Origin: MGBC120314 sp051880495
Lineage (GTDB): Bacteria; Bacillota; Clostridia; Lachnospirales; Lachnospiraceae
Length of the DNA: 41,465 nucleotides
Reading direction: 5' to 3'
Assembly (NCBI GenBank): GCA_051880495.1
Contig: JBJEOB010000119.1
Span: 1 to 41,465 of the forward strand
Shown in pieces: positions 16,129 through 23,245 of this stretch; the stretch's first letter is position 1, and every line of letters starts with the position of its first letter. The translations under genes and the position numbers were made by a program. A model generated the notes under the pieces. It ran no database searches, was not told the DNA's origin, and was given only the letters and a program-made list of their open reading frames with translations.

Positions 16129-16515
16129 TTACTCACCATCCTCTCCGACTTCCTGCAAAAGTTCCTGTAACTTTAGGATTTCCTCCCTTGATAATGCATT
16201 CTTTTTTACAAGGGTGCTCATCATCATACTGACAGACCCATTGTATACCCTGTCCAAAAGGCTGGTTGTTTCACGGATTGCAGCGTCCTCCTTTTTAATC
16301 CTTGCATAATACCTCTTTGCTCTTTTTTCCTCTTCATACCCCAAAATGCCCTTTTCGAGCATTCTCTGCAAAAGTGTATTAACTGTGCTTTTGCGCCATC
16401 CGTTTTCTGCATTTAATTCATTATACAGCTCCATTAACGTACGACTGCCATATTGCCATATTTTCTCCATAATGCACCATTCACTGTTATTTAACAAAAT
16501 ATCTTTCTTCGCCAT
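16129..16515 (-). CDS. BlaI/MecI/CopY-family repressor
   Basis: This is a winged-helix DNA-binding repressor of 128 residues. The start WCIMEKIWQYGSRTLMELYNEL and the recognition segment WRKSTVNTLLQRMLEKGILGYEEEKRAKRYYA match the family, and the C-terminal dimerisation helix is present. In known systems the partner M56 protein leads to its cleavage and derepression. It has an AAAGGAGGG box and is the first gene of a two-gene operon. Two operator-like dyads overlap the promoter, consistent with autorepression. No beta-lactamase gene is nearby. Confidence 0.93.
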   Translation of the reverse strand: MAKKDILLNNSEWCIMEKIWQYGSRTLMELYNELNAENGWRKSTVNTLLQRMLEKGILGYEEEKRAKRYYARIKKEDAAIRETTSLLDRVYNGSVSMMMSTLVKKNALSREEILKLQELLQEVGEDGE

Positions 16516-16531
16516 AACCGCCCTCCTTTTA

Positions 16532-16587
16532 GGTTGACATTTGTAGTCCTAAATATTTTATATCATAACATACTACAGTTGTCAACC
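16532..16587 (-). promoter_or_regulatory. Promoter and paired BlaI-type operators
   Basis: On the minus strand, TTGACA (16580-16585), 17 nt, TATAAA (16557-16562). Two similar sites in inverted orientation, GGTTGACAACTGTAGTA and its near mirror CTACAAATGTCAACC, lie over the -35 and just after the start site. BlaI-family repressors bind ACA/TGT dyads of this kind. Confidence 0.75.
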
Positions 16588-16600
16588 AAAACAAGAAAGA

Positions 16601-16635
16601 AAACGACGGAAGAATTTTCTCCCGTCGTTTTTATT
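16601..16635 (-). terminator. Intrinsic terminator (bidirectional shape)
   Basis: The stem AAACGACGG/CCGTCGTTT has T-rich tails on both strands. It would end the transcript of the gene at 16690-17313 before the BlaI promoter region. Confidence 0.8.
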
Positions 16636-16689
16636 ATATTATTCAGACTGAAACTATTAACAAAATATACACAGGCATACACAGCCCAA

Positions 16690-17313
16690 TTAATCTATAC
16701 CATACTTATTAAGGTCAACTTTTCCGTCTGTCACTTCTACGCCGTCTGCCATAAGAAGTGCAGCCTGGGCTCCTGCTCCTCCAAAAGCAAACTCTCCGGC
16801 CAGTTCTCCCTTGGCATTTACAACCCGGTAACATGGAATATTCTTTGGATCCGGGTTTTTATGCAGGGCATTCCCGACAGCCCTTGCCATCTTCTTATCT
16901 CCTGCCATTTCTGCTACTTTTCCGTAAGTTGCCACGCGTCCTTTAGGAATCTTTTTTACCGCTTCATAAATTCTCTTTGAAGGACTGTCCGTAACCAGAT
17001 CATAGCTTTCTGCTATCATCCTTTTCACATCCGCATCAGGAATTGAGCCATCAAGAATAACTGTATTCCAGTGCTCCTTATTCTGGTGGTAACCGGGTAT
17101 AACTGCGTCATATGCGCTTCTCCAAAAATCTCTCCATTCAGGAGAAACTTTCACATTAATATTTACAAATCCGTTTCTTTCATACGTCCAAAGAAACGCC
17201 CTGCTGTTTTCCTTTACTCTTACCAGCTGCCAGTTAGGATCATGAAATGGTGCTTCCTGATACGTTCCGGGAAATGAAAGTCCATATTTTAATACTTCTT
17301 CTCTTGTTGTCAT
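16690..17313 (-). CDS. MmcQ/YjbR-like domain fused to an MGMT-type DNA alkyltransferase domain
   Basis: Two domains are joined. Residues 1-110 resemble the MmcQ/YjbR (CyaY-like fold) family, with FPGTYQEAPFHDPNWQLVRV, a central VNINVKVSPE strand and the closing GYHQNKEHWNTVILDGSI block. Residues about 115-190 form the DNA-binding and active-site part of O6-methylguanine-DNA methyltransferase: the helix-turn-helix GRVATYGKVAEMAG, then IPCYRVVNAKGEL, which carries the acceptor cysteine (PCHR in classical enzymes, PCYR here). Direct repair of alkylated bases is therefore plausible but unproven. The ATG at 17313 is used; an in-frame TTG two codons earlier is an alternative. The gene is followed by its own terminator. 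Confidence 0.88.
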   Translation of the reverse strand: MTTREEVLKYGLSFPGTYQEAPFHDPNWQLVRVKENSRAFLWTYERNGFVNINVKVSPEWRDFWRSAYDAVIPGYHQNKEHWNTVILDGSIPDADVKRMIAESYDLVTDSPSKRIYEAVKKIPKGRVATYGKVAEMAGDKKMARAVGNALHKNPDPKNIPCYRVVNAKGELAGEFAFGGAGAQAALLMADGVEVTDGKVDLNKYGID

Positions 17314-17368
17314 CTGCAAACCAGCCTTTTTCTGAAATTACCCATTTATCATAAACATCACAAAACGT

Positions 17369-19009
17369 TTAATACTCAAATATTCTTCCGGTCGGAATCA
17401 TTGTTTCTTCATCACCTGCAAAACCGGTCTGGACATATTCAATCATCAGTTCTTCCTCATCCAGGGCATACCACAAAAATCTTCTTTCCCTGACATCATT
17501 TTCCTTATAATCAAATATATTATCGCTTTTCCTGCCTGCCATCAGTCTGTCATAAGCAGTCATCAAATCTTCATAAGATATAGGTGCAGAAGAAATATTC
17601 ATGTCATGTTTTTCACCAAGACCCTTAACCATAAATAATGCATCCTGACGGCTTTTCCAGCCTTCATACAACTCATCATATCCGTGATCCGACATTATAA
17701 TGATTATAGAATTATCATATACTCCTGTTTCCTTTAATTTCTGAATATAAGTATCAGCGATTTTAACGCAGGCTTCCACATTGCCTTCATAAGTACCATC
17801 CATTTTTTCAAGGACGTTCATATCCTTATCATATCTGTACGGAGCATGACCGCCTTCAAGATGAATGAACTTAAAGCATTTATCATTGATTAATTTTATT
17901 TCGTTGTTTTGGAGTATATCGTAAAACTTTTTGTTTGAATCACCAAAGTTAAACAATATTTCCATGCCCTCAATCTGACGCATAGACCAGAAATCATTTG
18001 TATCAAAAATGCAGAATCTCTTGAGATCAAATGGTGCATATCTAAGTCCGACAAGCTTCATCTGGTCCAGAATAAACGCACCCGGTGTGGATATTTTTCC
18101 ATTCTTTGCAATCACGTTATCAAACTTTCCCAAAAAATCGACATTAAGCGGTAAATCCCCTGAATAAATATCTACCTTGTAATCCTGTGAAATCATGCCG
18201 TTTAGGAATTCGGAATTGGAATAAACATCATCAATATAGTCAGTATACTCTCTCTCATTTTCGAACCATTTACCTGATAATATAAATGGCACCGAATATT
18301 CAGTGAAAGGGTATGTTGCCATCGCATTGTCAAAATAAGTAAAGTCTTCAAAAATATCATTGTACTCCGGATGCTCATTTAACATTTCACTGAATTTGCC
18401 GGCATCAATCGTATCAAGCATCAGTATTATGAAATTGGTATCCTTTGACATCTGCGTAATATTCTTATAGGTAACACAGTAATTGGTCTTTTTCATCATA
18501 CCATTTTTTGTTAAGCATACACTTACAAGCGTAATCAGAAGCATAAGGGACATACATACGCTCACCAGTTTAACCATGTTTTCAAAAAATGAATGTCTGA
18601 ATCTCATGTATACAAACACCAATACTGCTGCCACAATAAGCCACACGGCTATGCTTAATATTCTTTCTCCCGAATACCGGCTCCAGTCAACCGCTGAGCC
18701 ATCAAGCACCGGCAGATTGGCAACAAGAAAATTGCCCTGGATATACAGAGCAACATACATGACAAAGCTTAAAAGAATCCATATTCTATATGCTTTGATA
18801 TTTATATAGTACAATGCCACAGATATGACAGTTCCGATAACAGCTGCTGCCACGAACATAAACAGCACTACAGGAAACAGTGTTCCAATATCAAACCAGA
18901 ATTCAAACACATTATTAAAATATAATTCAAGAGGGGCATAAAAAAATAACATAAATGACGCAGCAAGCGATAAAATCACTCCTGCCGCCAATTCTTTCTT
19001 TTCTCTCAT
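17369..19009 (-). CDS. Membrane-anchored sulfatase/phosphotransferase-like protein (alkaline phosphatase superfamily)
   Basis: Five hydrophobic segments fill residues 8-170. An extracellular domain of the sulfatase / LTA-synthase type follows. Metal-site signatures are IILMLD199T at its start and MSDHGYDE near the C-terminus, with HLEGGHAPY between them. The nucleophile is probably T236 (or S239) in ATYPFTEYSVPFILSG. Relatives hydrolyse sulfate esters or transfer phospho-groups onto cell-envelope glycans. The substrate here is unknown, and the sequence is not close enough for me to call LtaS. It is the last gene of the set beginning at 23185, 24 bp after the preceding gene, with a weak ribosome site. 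Confidence 0.85.
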   Translation of the reverse strand: MREKKELAAGVILSLAASFMLFFYAPLELYFNNVFEFWFDIGTLFPVVLFMFVAAAVIGTVISVALYYINIKAYRIWILLSFVMYVALYIQGNFLVANLPVLDGSAVDWSRYSGERILSIAVWLIVAAVLVFVYMRFRHSFFENMVKLVSVCMSLMLLITLVSVCLTKNGMMKKTNYCVTYKNITQMSKDTNFIILMLDTIDAGKFSEMLNEHPEYNDIFEDFTYFDNAMATYPFTEYSVPFILSGKWFENEREYTDYIDDVYSNSEFLNGMISQDYKVDIYSGDLPLNVDFLGKFDNVIAKNGKISTPGAFILDQMKLVGLRYAPFDLKRFCIFDTNDFWSMRQIEGMEILFNFGDSNKKFYDILQNNEIKLINDKCFKFIHLEGGHAPYRYDKDMNVLEKMDGTYEGNVEACVKIADTYIQKLKETGVYDNSIIIIMSDHGYDELYEGWKSRQDALFMVKGLGEKHDMNISSAPISYEDLMTAYDRLMAGRKSDNIFDYKENDVRERRFLWYALDEEELMIEYVQTGFAGDEETMIPTGRIFEY

Positions 19010-19033
19010 AAAACCCGGCTTTCCACGAATGTA

Positions 19034-19969
19034 CTACTCGTGCATTCGTCTGATAATCTTATAAAGCACCGCATTTTCCATCACAAGCGGAGCTGTGTGT
19101 GCAAAGAACACAATACCATCTGTAGGTGACACAATTGACTCAATAACATTTCCTTCGTAAGGGTCCGTAATTTCACCGATAACATCACCATGAAAAACAG
19201 GGTCGCCCGGTTCTTTGAACCTGCGGTAAATTCCTGCCTTAGGCGTATGAACCTGCATAAGATCTTCGTCATTTATGACACTTGCTATGTATCCGCTGTG
19301 GTTATTGTATTTGAGAATACCCATTCGCGTAAGAAAACGCAGCACAGATGACACCGCCTGTCTTGCAGACTTCTCGTCTATAAGCTCCGTGCTGTTGGTA
19401 TACAGTGAAAATGCATTTGTCCCATTCATCTGCCAGTTGTAATTAAGTGTCGCCATATCAAACGGCTTTGGCTTACGGATAAGTACATACTGCAGGCCAA
19501 AAAGGTTTGCAAGACTCGGGCTCTGATACCCAGTCTCCATCATTCTGACATGCGGAATAAAATCACCCGGCATATAAAATGACGTAAACTGAATACCATA
19601 ATTATATCCCTTAACTCTTTCAAACACAGCATGTGCTATTTTTCTGGCAGGGTCGCCATCAGACGAGCCCGGAAACATTCTGTTAATATCATTATTATCA
19701 ATAGCCCAGAATCGCTTTCCTACATTTATCGAATAATTGTTGATTGAAGGAATAACAAGAATTTCATTATTATTAATAATTGATCCATGTTCCTCAAGCT
19801 GTTTTAATATTTTAATGAGCTGCGAACAGATATACATCTGCTGAATCTCATTTCCACGGCTTGCACCGACAATACATGCTGCCCTGTTGCCATGTCCGAA
19901 TCGGAATCCTTCTATCTGAAAGCGTTCCCTGTAAACGCCGTCCATCTCGTATATAATCTCTTTATCCAT
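19034..19969 (-). CDS. AstE/AspA-like (succinylglutamate desuccinylase/aspartoacylase) paralogue lacking zinc ligands
   Basis: The fold matches the M14-related AstE/AspA family: PSINNYSINVGKRFW, DINRMFPGS (catalytic-type N96-R97) and a C-terminal beta-barrel/lipoyl-like half (PKAGIYRRFKEPGDPVFHGDVIGEI). The HGxE zinc motif of its neighbour is replaced by R38-G-N-E41, and the position of the third zinc-binding His reads GIQ127FTS. Metal-dependent catalysis is therefore unlikely. A regulatory or heterodimer partner role for the adjacent intact paralogue is inferred, not shown. The start is the ATG at 19969 after GGAGGATTAC, overlapping the upstream paralogue by 8 nt, so the two are translationally coupled. 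Confidence 0.85.
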   Translation of the reverse strand: MDKEIIYEMDGVYRERFQIEGFRFGHGNRAACIVGASRGNEIQQMYICSQLIKILKQLEEHGSIINNNEILVIPSINNYSINVGKRFWAIDNNDINRMFPGSSDGDPARKIAHAVFERVKGYNYGIQFTSFYMPGDFIPHVRMMETGYQSPSLANLFGLQYVLIRKPKPFDMATLNYNWQMNGTNAFSLYTNSTELIDEKSARQAVSSVLRFLTRMGILKYNNHSGYIASVINDEDLMQVHTPKAGIYRRFKEPGDPVFHGDVIGEITDPYEGNVIESIVSPTDGIVFFAHTAPLVMENAVLYKIIRRMHE

Positions 19970-20900
19970 GTAATCCTCCATGCACTCTGGCAATAATATC
20001 TCCCTTATATATCACAGGATGTTCTCTTAACGTAAATACAAAGCCATCCTTAGGAGATACAAATTCCTGAAGCATTTTACCTGTAATCGGCTCAATTACC
20101 TCACCAATTACCTGTCCGCATTTGACATTTCCAAGTCCGCCGATTTTGGAAACAAATATACCGCTCTTGTCACTTCTTAAGACATCCACGTCACCCTCAA
20201 CCGAAATAATCGGCTGTCTTACTTTGCCGACTTCACCCGTCCAGATTCCAAGCTCCTTCATCAGATTAAAAATACCGTCAATCATCTGGTTACACAATTT
20301 TGTGTCTATACGAAGTCCAACACCCATTTCAGCAACAAGCGTAGGAACTCCCAGCTTATTAAGACTATATGCAAGTGTTGCATCGAGCACGGTTATTGAA
20401 GAATAAACCCATACAAGGTCAGCATTTAACATCTTTGCATACGGAAGTAATTTGGCCGAATTTTCTTCATTGACACGTACCTGTGGTATTTCTTTAATAA
20501 AAATATTGCTGGAATGAATATCAAGACACAAATCACTGCCAATTATATCTCCTACAACGCGTGATGCAACATATTCAGCCATTGCCCCGCTGTCAGAGCC
20601 CGGAAAAACCCTGTTCATATCCAGATCAAACATCGGTATTCCACGATTACCCGTATCAACACCCAGCGGATTAATTGAAGGATAAACATCAACAATACCT
20701 TTAAGACATTCCTGATGCTCATTGATTCTTTTGATAACCTCATAACAGATATACTGGCCATCAAGTTCATCACCATGAATACCCGTAACAAGCGCAAATC
20801 TTTTTTCACTGCCTGTCAGCTTGTCCGGCTGCAGTCTGTTCTTAAGAATAGATAGCTTCTCATGAACCGGCAAATCTATAGTTGCAATTTCCTCTATCAT
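19962..20900 (-). CDS. AstE/AspA-like zinc-dependent hydrolase (succinylglutamate desuccinylase/aspartoacylase family)
   Basis: This is a predicted zinc amidohydrolase that releases an acyl or amino-acid group from a small substrate. All expected ligands are visible: H42-G-D-E45 and H129 in CLDIHSSN. The N96-R97 pair (DLDMNRVFPG) and a later acidic residue in VAEMGVG are also present. The C-terminal third is the beta-rich domain typical of AstE-like proteins (SDKSGIFVSKIGGLGNVKCGQVIGEV). The real substrate is unknown; many family members annotated as desuccinylases act on other compounds. The start is the ATG at 20900 after AAGGAGAAC. The gene follows the FapA-like gene after 14 bp and is coupled to the degenerate paralogue. 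Confidence 0.88.
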   Translation of the reverse strand: MIEEIATIDLPVHEKLSILKNRLQPDKLTGSEKRFALVTGIHGDELDGQYICYEVIKRINEHQECLKGIVDVYPSINPLGVDTGNRGIPMFDLDMNRVFPGSDSGAMAEYVASRVVGDIIGSDLCLDIHSSNIFIKEIPQVRVNEENSAKLLPYAKMLNADLVWVYSSITVLDATLAYSLNKLGVPTLVAEMGVGLRIDTKLCNQMIDGIFNLMKELGIWTGEVGKVRQPIISVEGDVDVLRSDKSGIFVSKIGGLGNVKCGQVIGEVIEPITGKMLQEFVSPKDGFVFTLREHPVIYKGDIIARVHGGLHG

Positions 20901-20914
20901 CTCAGTTCTCCTTA

Positions 20915-22300
20915 TTAATCCATTGGCAGTACACGTATATCGCCGTCCACGCATTTGAACCTTGTATTAATATATTGTCTGGTAAGTCTCTTTTTATATG
21001 AATCAAAATCAATCACCACGCCCGGATATGCTGTGCCATAAACACCGCAGCAGGCATTGCTTGCATTGTTAATGAGTTCATATAATTCCTTTCGTTTTTC
21101 AAGATTCTTTTTCTTCTCTGCATTTTTTATTATCTTTGCCTGGAAAATCTTAATATAATCATCCTTATGTTCTTCAAACTCTTCAGTTTCAACTAACAGA
21201 TTAACCTTGGCAAGGCCTACCTCAAGTGTTTCAAGTTCGCCTTCGATTTTCTTAATATTCTCAACCACATCAGCATACTGACTCATAATATCCCTGCCAA
21301 TACCTACATTGATTCGTGTCGGCATTTCCTTGTCATTACCAAAGTCATATCCTTCCACACCTAATATTCCATGGGTCTTTCCGCCAAGTATAAGACCCTT
21401 TCTTCCTTTGACGCTCACTTTTCCACGGGCATAAAGATTACAGTTAAGAAGATAATTAGCCTCTATATTTCCTTCACATGTAATCTTACATTCTTCAAAA
21501 AACTGTCCATAGACACTACCCTTGGCTTCTATTGTTGCCTTTCCGGCTCCCTGAACGCCCTTCTTAAGCATTACATTTTTTCCGGCTTTAATTGTTGCGC
21601 CGCCAACATGTCCATCAATCTCAACATTGCCCATTGCATCAACTATCATGCCTGATGCAACGTCGCCATGTATAATGACATCACCCGAAAAACGTACATG
21701 TCCTCTTGTCATGTCAAGATTACCGTACATTTCACAGATTTCCGAAATATTTATTTCACCATATTTGTATTCAATCTTTCCTGAAATATTGGCTGTATAA
21801 GTCCTTCCATCCTCAGAAACATCAAAACCACGCCCCTTGATTCTGACAAGATCCTTGCCCGGTTTCGGCATTAAAAACTTTCCTCTGATGGTGTAGCCAA
21901 ACTCTCCCTTTCCGGGCGGGTTGTATTTAGCAATGACATCACCTGCGGAAACCTGTTCAAATAATTTGGTATTAAGAAAATCAACAGAACCGTCTTCTTT
22001 CTCCAACGGCTTAACATCTGCCATTGTGTCAAATTTTAGTTCAAAATAACCATTTTCGCCTTCAATAGGATGCTTTCCTAATGCCACAGTATAATTTTCA
22101 AACAAATTCTGTTCCTGTAACATTAGTCTGATTTTTTCGCGCTGTATACCCATCTGGACTCCATTGTCAATAAGAAACGCAACTATGTCTTCAAGAGTTT
22201 TCTCAGATGTATCCTCTTTTTGGGTTAGCATCATTTCAGCACTCATGTCATCTTCGGCAATATTTAATATATAATTATCAAAATTTATTGCTTCACCCAA
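20915..22300 (-). CDS. FapA/DUF342-family protein (TTG start)
   Basis: Members of this family (flagellar assembly protein A, polymer-forming beta-helix) form a right-handed beta structure. An N-terminal domain to about residue 150 precedes the repeats from about 165 to 310 (GNLDMTRGHVRFSGDVIIHGDV, GNVEIDGHVGGATIKAGKNV, KGSVYGQFFEECKITCEGNI, and so on). A C-terminal coiled coil (NIKKIEGELETLEVGLAKVN to KNAEKKKNLEKRKELYELI) and a short tail follow. The exact role is unknown; there is no flagellar gene in the window. The start is a TTG behind an AGGGGGGAAT box, 12 bp after the repeat-protein gene. Confidence 0.88.
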   Translation of the reverse strand: MGEAINFDNYILNIAEDDMSAEMMLTQKEDTSEKTLEDIVAFLIDNGVQMGIQREKIRLMLQEQNLFENYTVALGKHPIEGENGYFELKFDTMADVKPLEKEDGSVDFLNTKLFEQVSAGDVIAKYNPPGKGEFGYTIRGKFLMPKPGKDLVRIKGRGFDVSEDGRTYTANISGKIEYKYGEINISEICEMYGNLDMTRGHVRFSGDVIIHGDVASGMIVDAMGNVEIDGHVGGATIKAGKNVMLKKGVQGAGKATIEAKGSVYGQFFEECKITCEGNIEANYLLNCNLYARGKVSVKGRKGLILGGKTHGILGVEGYDFGNDKEMPTRINVGIGRDIMSQYADVVENIKKIEGELETLEVGLAKVNLLVETEEFEEHKDDYIKIFQAKIIKNAEKKKNLEKRKELYELINNASNACCGVYGTAYPGVVIDFDSYKKRLTRQYINTRFKCVDGDIRVLPMD

Positions 22301-22312
22301 AATTATTCCCCC

Positions 22313-23185
22313 CTAACCGATAATACCAGCAGTGGCCAAAATCTGTTCCATCTGCTCTCTTATTTCTCGCATTTCATCTGCTGTATACATTGGATTAGAA
22401 TACAAACTGACATCTACTCCGCTTAGTTCTCCTAATCTTATCTGTTCCTGCTGCTCCTCCGTATATTCAGATACGTTTTCATCATTTCCTGTAACATTTA
22501 ATTCCTTTACTTCAGAGCCATCCATATAAGCCCTCGTAATATCAGAAACATCGATTCCCTGCTCAAGCCCTGTTCGTATTTCATTCATTTGTGCTGCAGA
22601 TAATGTAGGAATCGCATACCACGAAACCGCCACATTATGCTCCAGTCCAAGTCTGATTTCACGCATCTGTACACCACTGTAATCAGTCTTGGCATACCAG
22701 CTTATATCAACGCAGTGTTTTATGCCTTTTCTCAATTCACGAAGCTGTATATAGTCATAACCCTCATCAAGAAAAATATCAAGACTGATTCCTTCCTTAA
22801 GTGCTTTCCTGATTTCTCTCATGTACAGTCCGCCCTTAACTCTGTCGATATACTCAGCTATATCTATATGTTCTTCCAGTGCCAGGCGAATCTCTCTCAT
22901 CTCAATGTAATCATAAATAGGACTTGCATACAAATCCACATCCAGTCCGCTCTGCATACCCTTACGAATCTCATCCATCTGACACCAGTCAAATCTGGCA
23001 TCGGCATATTTCGTCACATCAAGATTACTCTCAAGGCCCATTCGTATTTCTTTCATCTGTGGTGCCGTAAATTCTTTATCGGTATATTGTGTCACATCAA
23101 TTCCCGACATAAGTCCGAATTTTATTTCAAGCAATTCGAACTTTCCAAATCCCTGTTGTTTGTAATATTCTAATTGTTTTTCCAC
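22313..23185 (-). CDS. Tandem 26-residue helical-repeat protein of unknown function (GTG start)
   Basis: The 290-residue protein is almost entirely repeats of about 26 residues with the pattern x-x-Q-M-x-E-I-R-x-G-L-x-x-G-h-D-V-x-x-Y-A-x-x-x-(Y/F). I count about eight clear units from residue 16, one degenerate unit, then two more at the C-terminus. It is probably a solenoid of paired helices acting as a scaffold or binding surface. Similar EIRxGLxxGhDVxxYA repeats occur, to my recollection, in uncharacterised Firmicutes proteins, often on mobile elements; I know no function. No signal peptide or membrane segment is seen. It opens the gene set running to 17369, with a GTG start after GAGGTGAC. 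Confidence 0.85.
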   Translation of the reverse strand: MEKQLEYYKQQGFGKFELLEIKFGLMSGIDVTQYTDKEFTAPQMKEIRMGLESNLDVTKYADARFDWCQMDEIRKGMQSGLDVDLYASPIYDYIEMREIRLALEEHIDIAEYIDRVKGGLYMREIRKALKEGISLDIFLDEGYDYIQLRELRKGIKHCVDISWYAKTDYSGVQMREIRLGLEHNVAVSWYAIPTLSAAQMNEIRTGLEQGIDVSDITRAYMDGSEVKELNVTGNDENVSEYTEEQQEQIRLGELSGVDVSLYSNPMYTADEMREIREQMEQILATAGIIG

Positions 23186-23216
23186 ATCGTCACCTCTTTA
23201 CAATTACATATATAAT

Positions 23217-23245
23217 ATTATAGCATTATCTTACTCATATTTCAC
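23217..23245 (-). promoter_or_regulatory. Extended -10 promoter for the repeat protein-FapA-hydrolase-sulfatase gene set
   Basis: TGCTATAAT on the minus strand gives a perfect -10 with a TG extension. The -35 (GTGAAA, 17 nt upstream) is weak and touches the stop codon of the upstream helicase gene. Confidence 0.6.

Noticed and set aside
22637..23173. 178-codon plus-strand open frame opposite the repeat protein
   Set aside because: The length results from the regular repeats on the other strand; no ribosome site and no plausible protein features.
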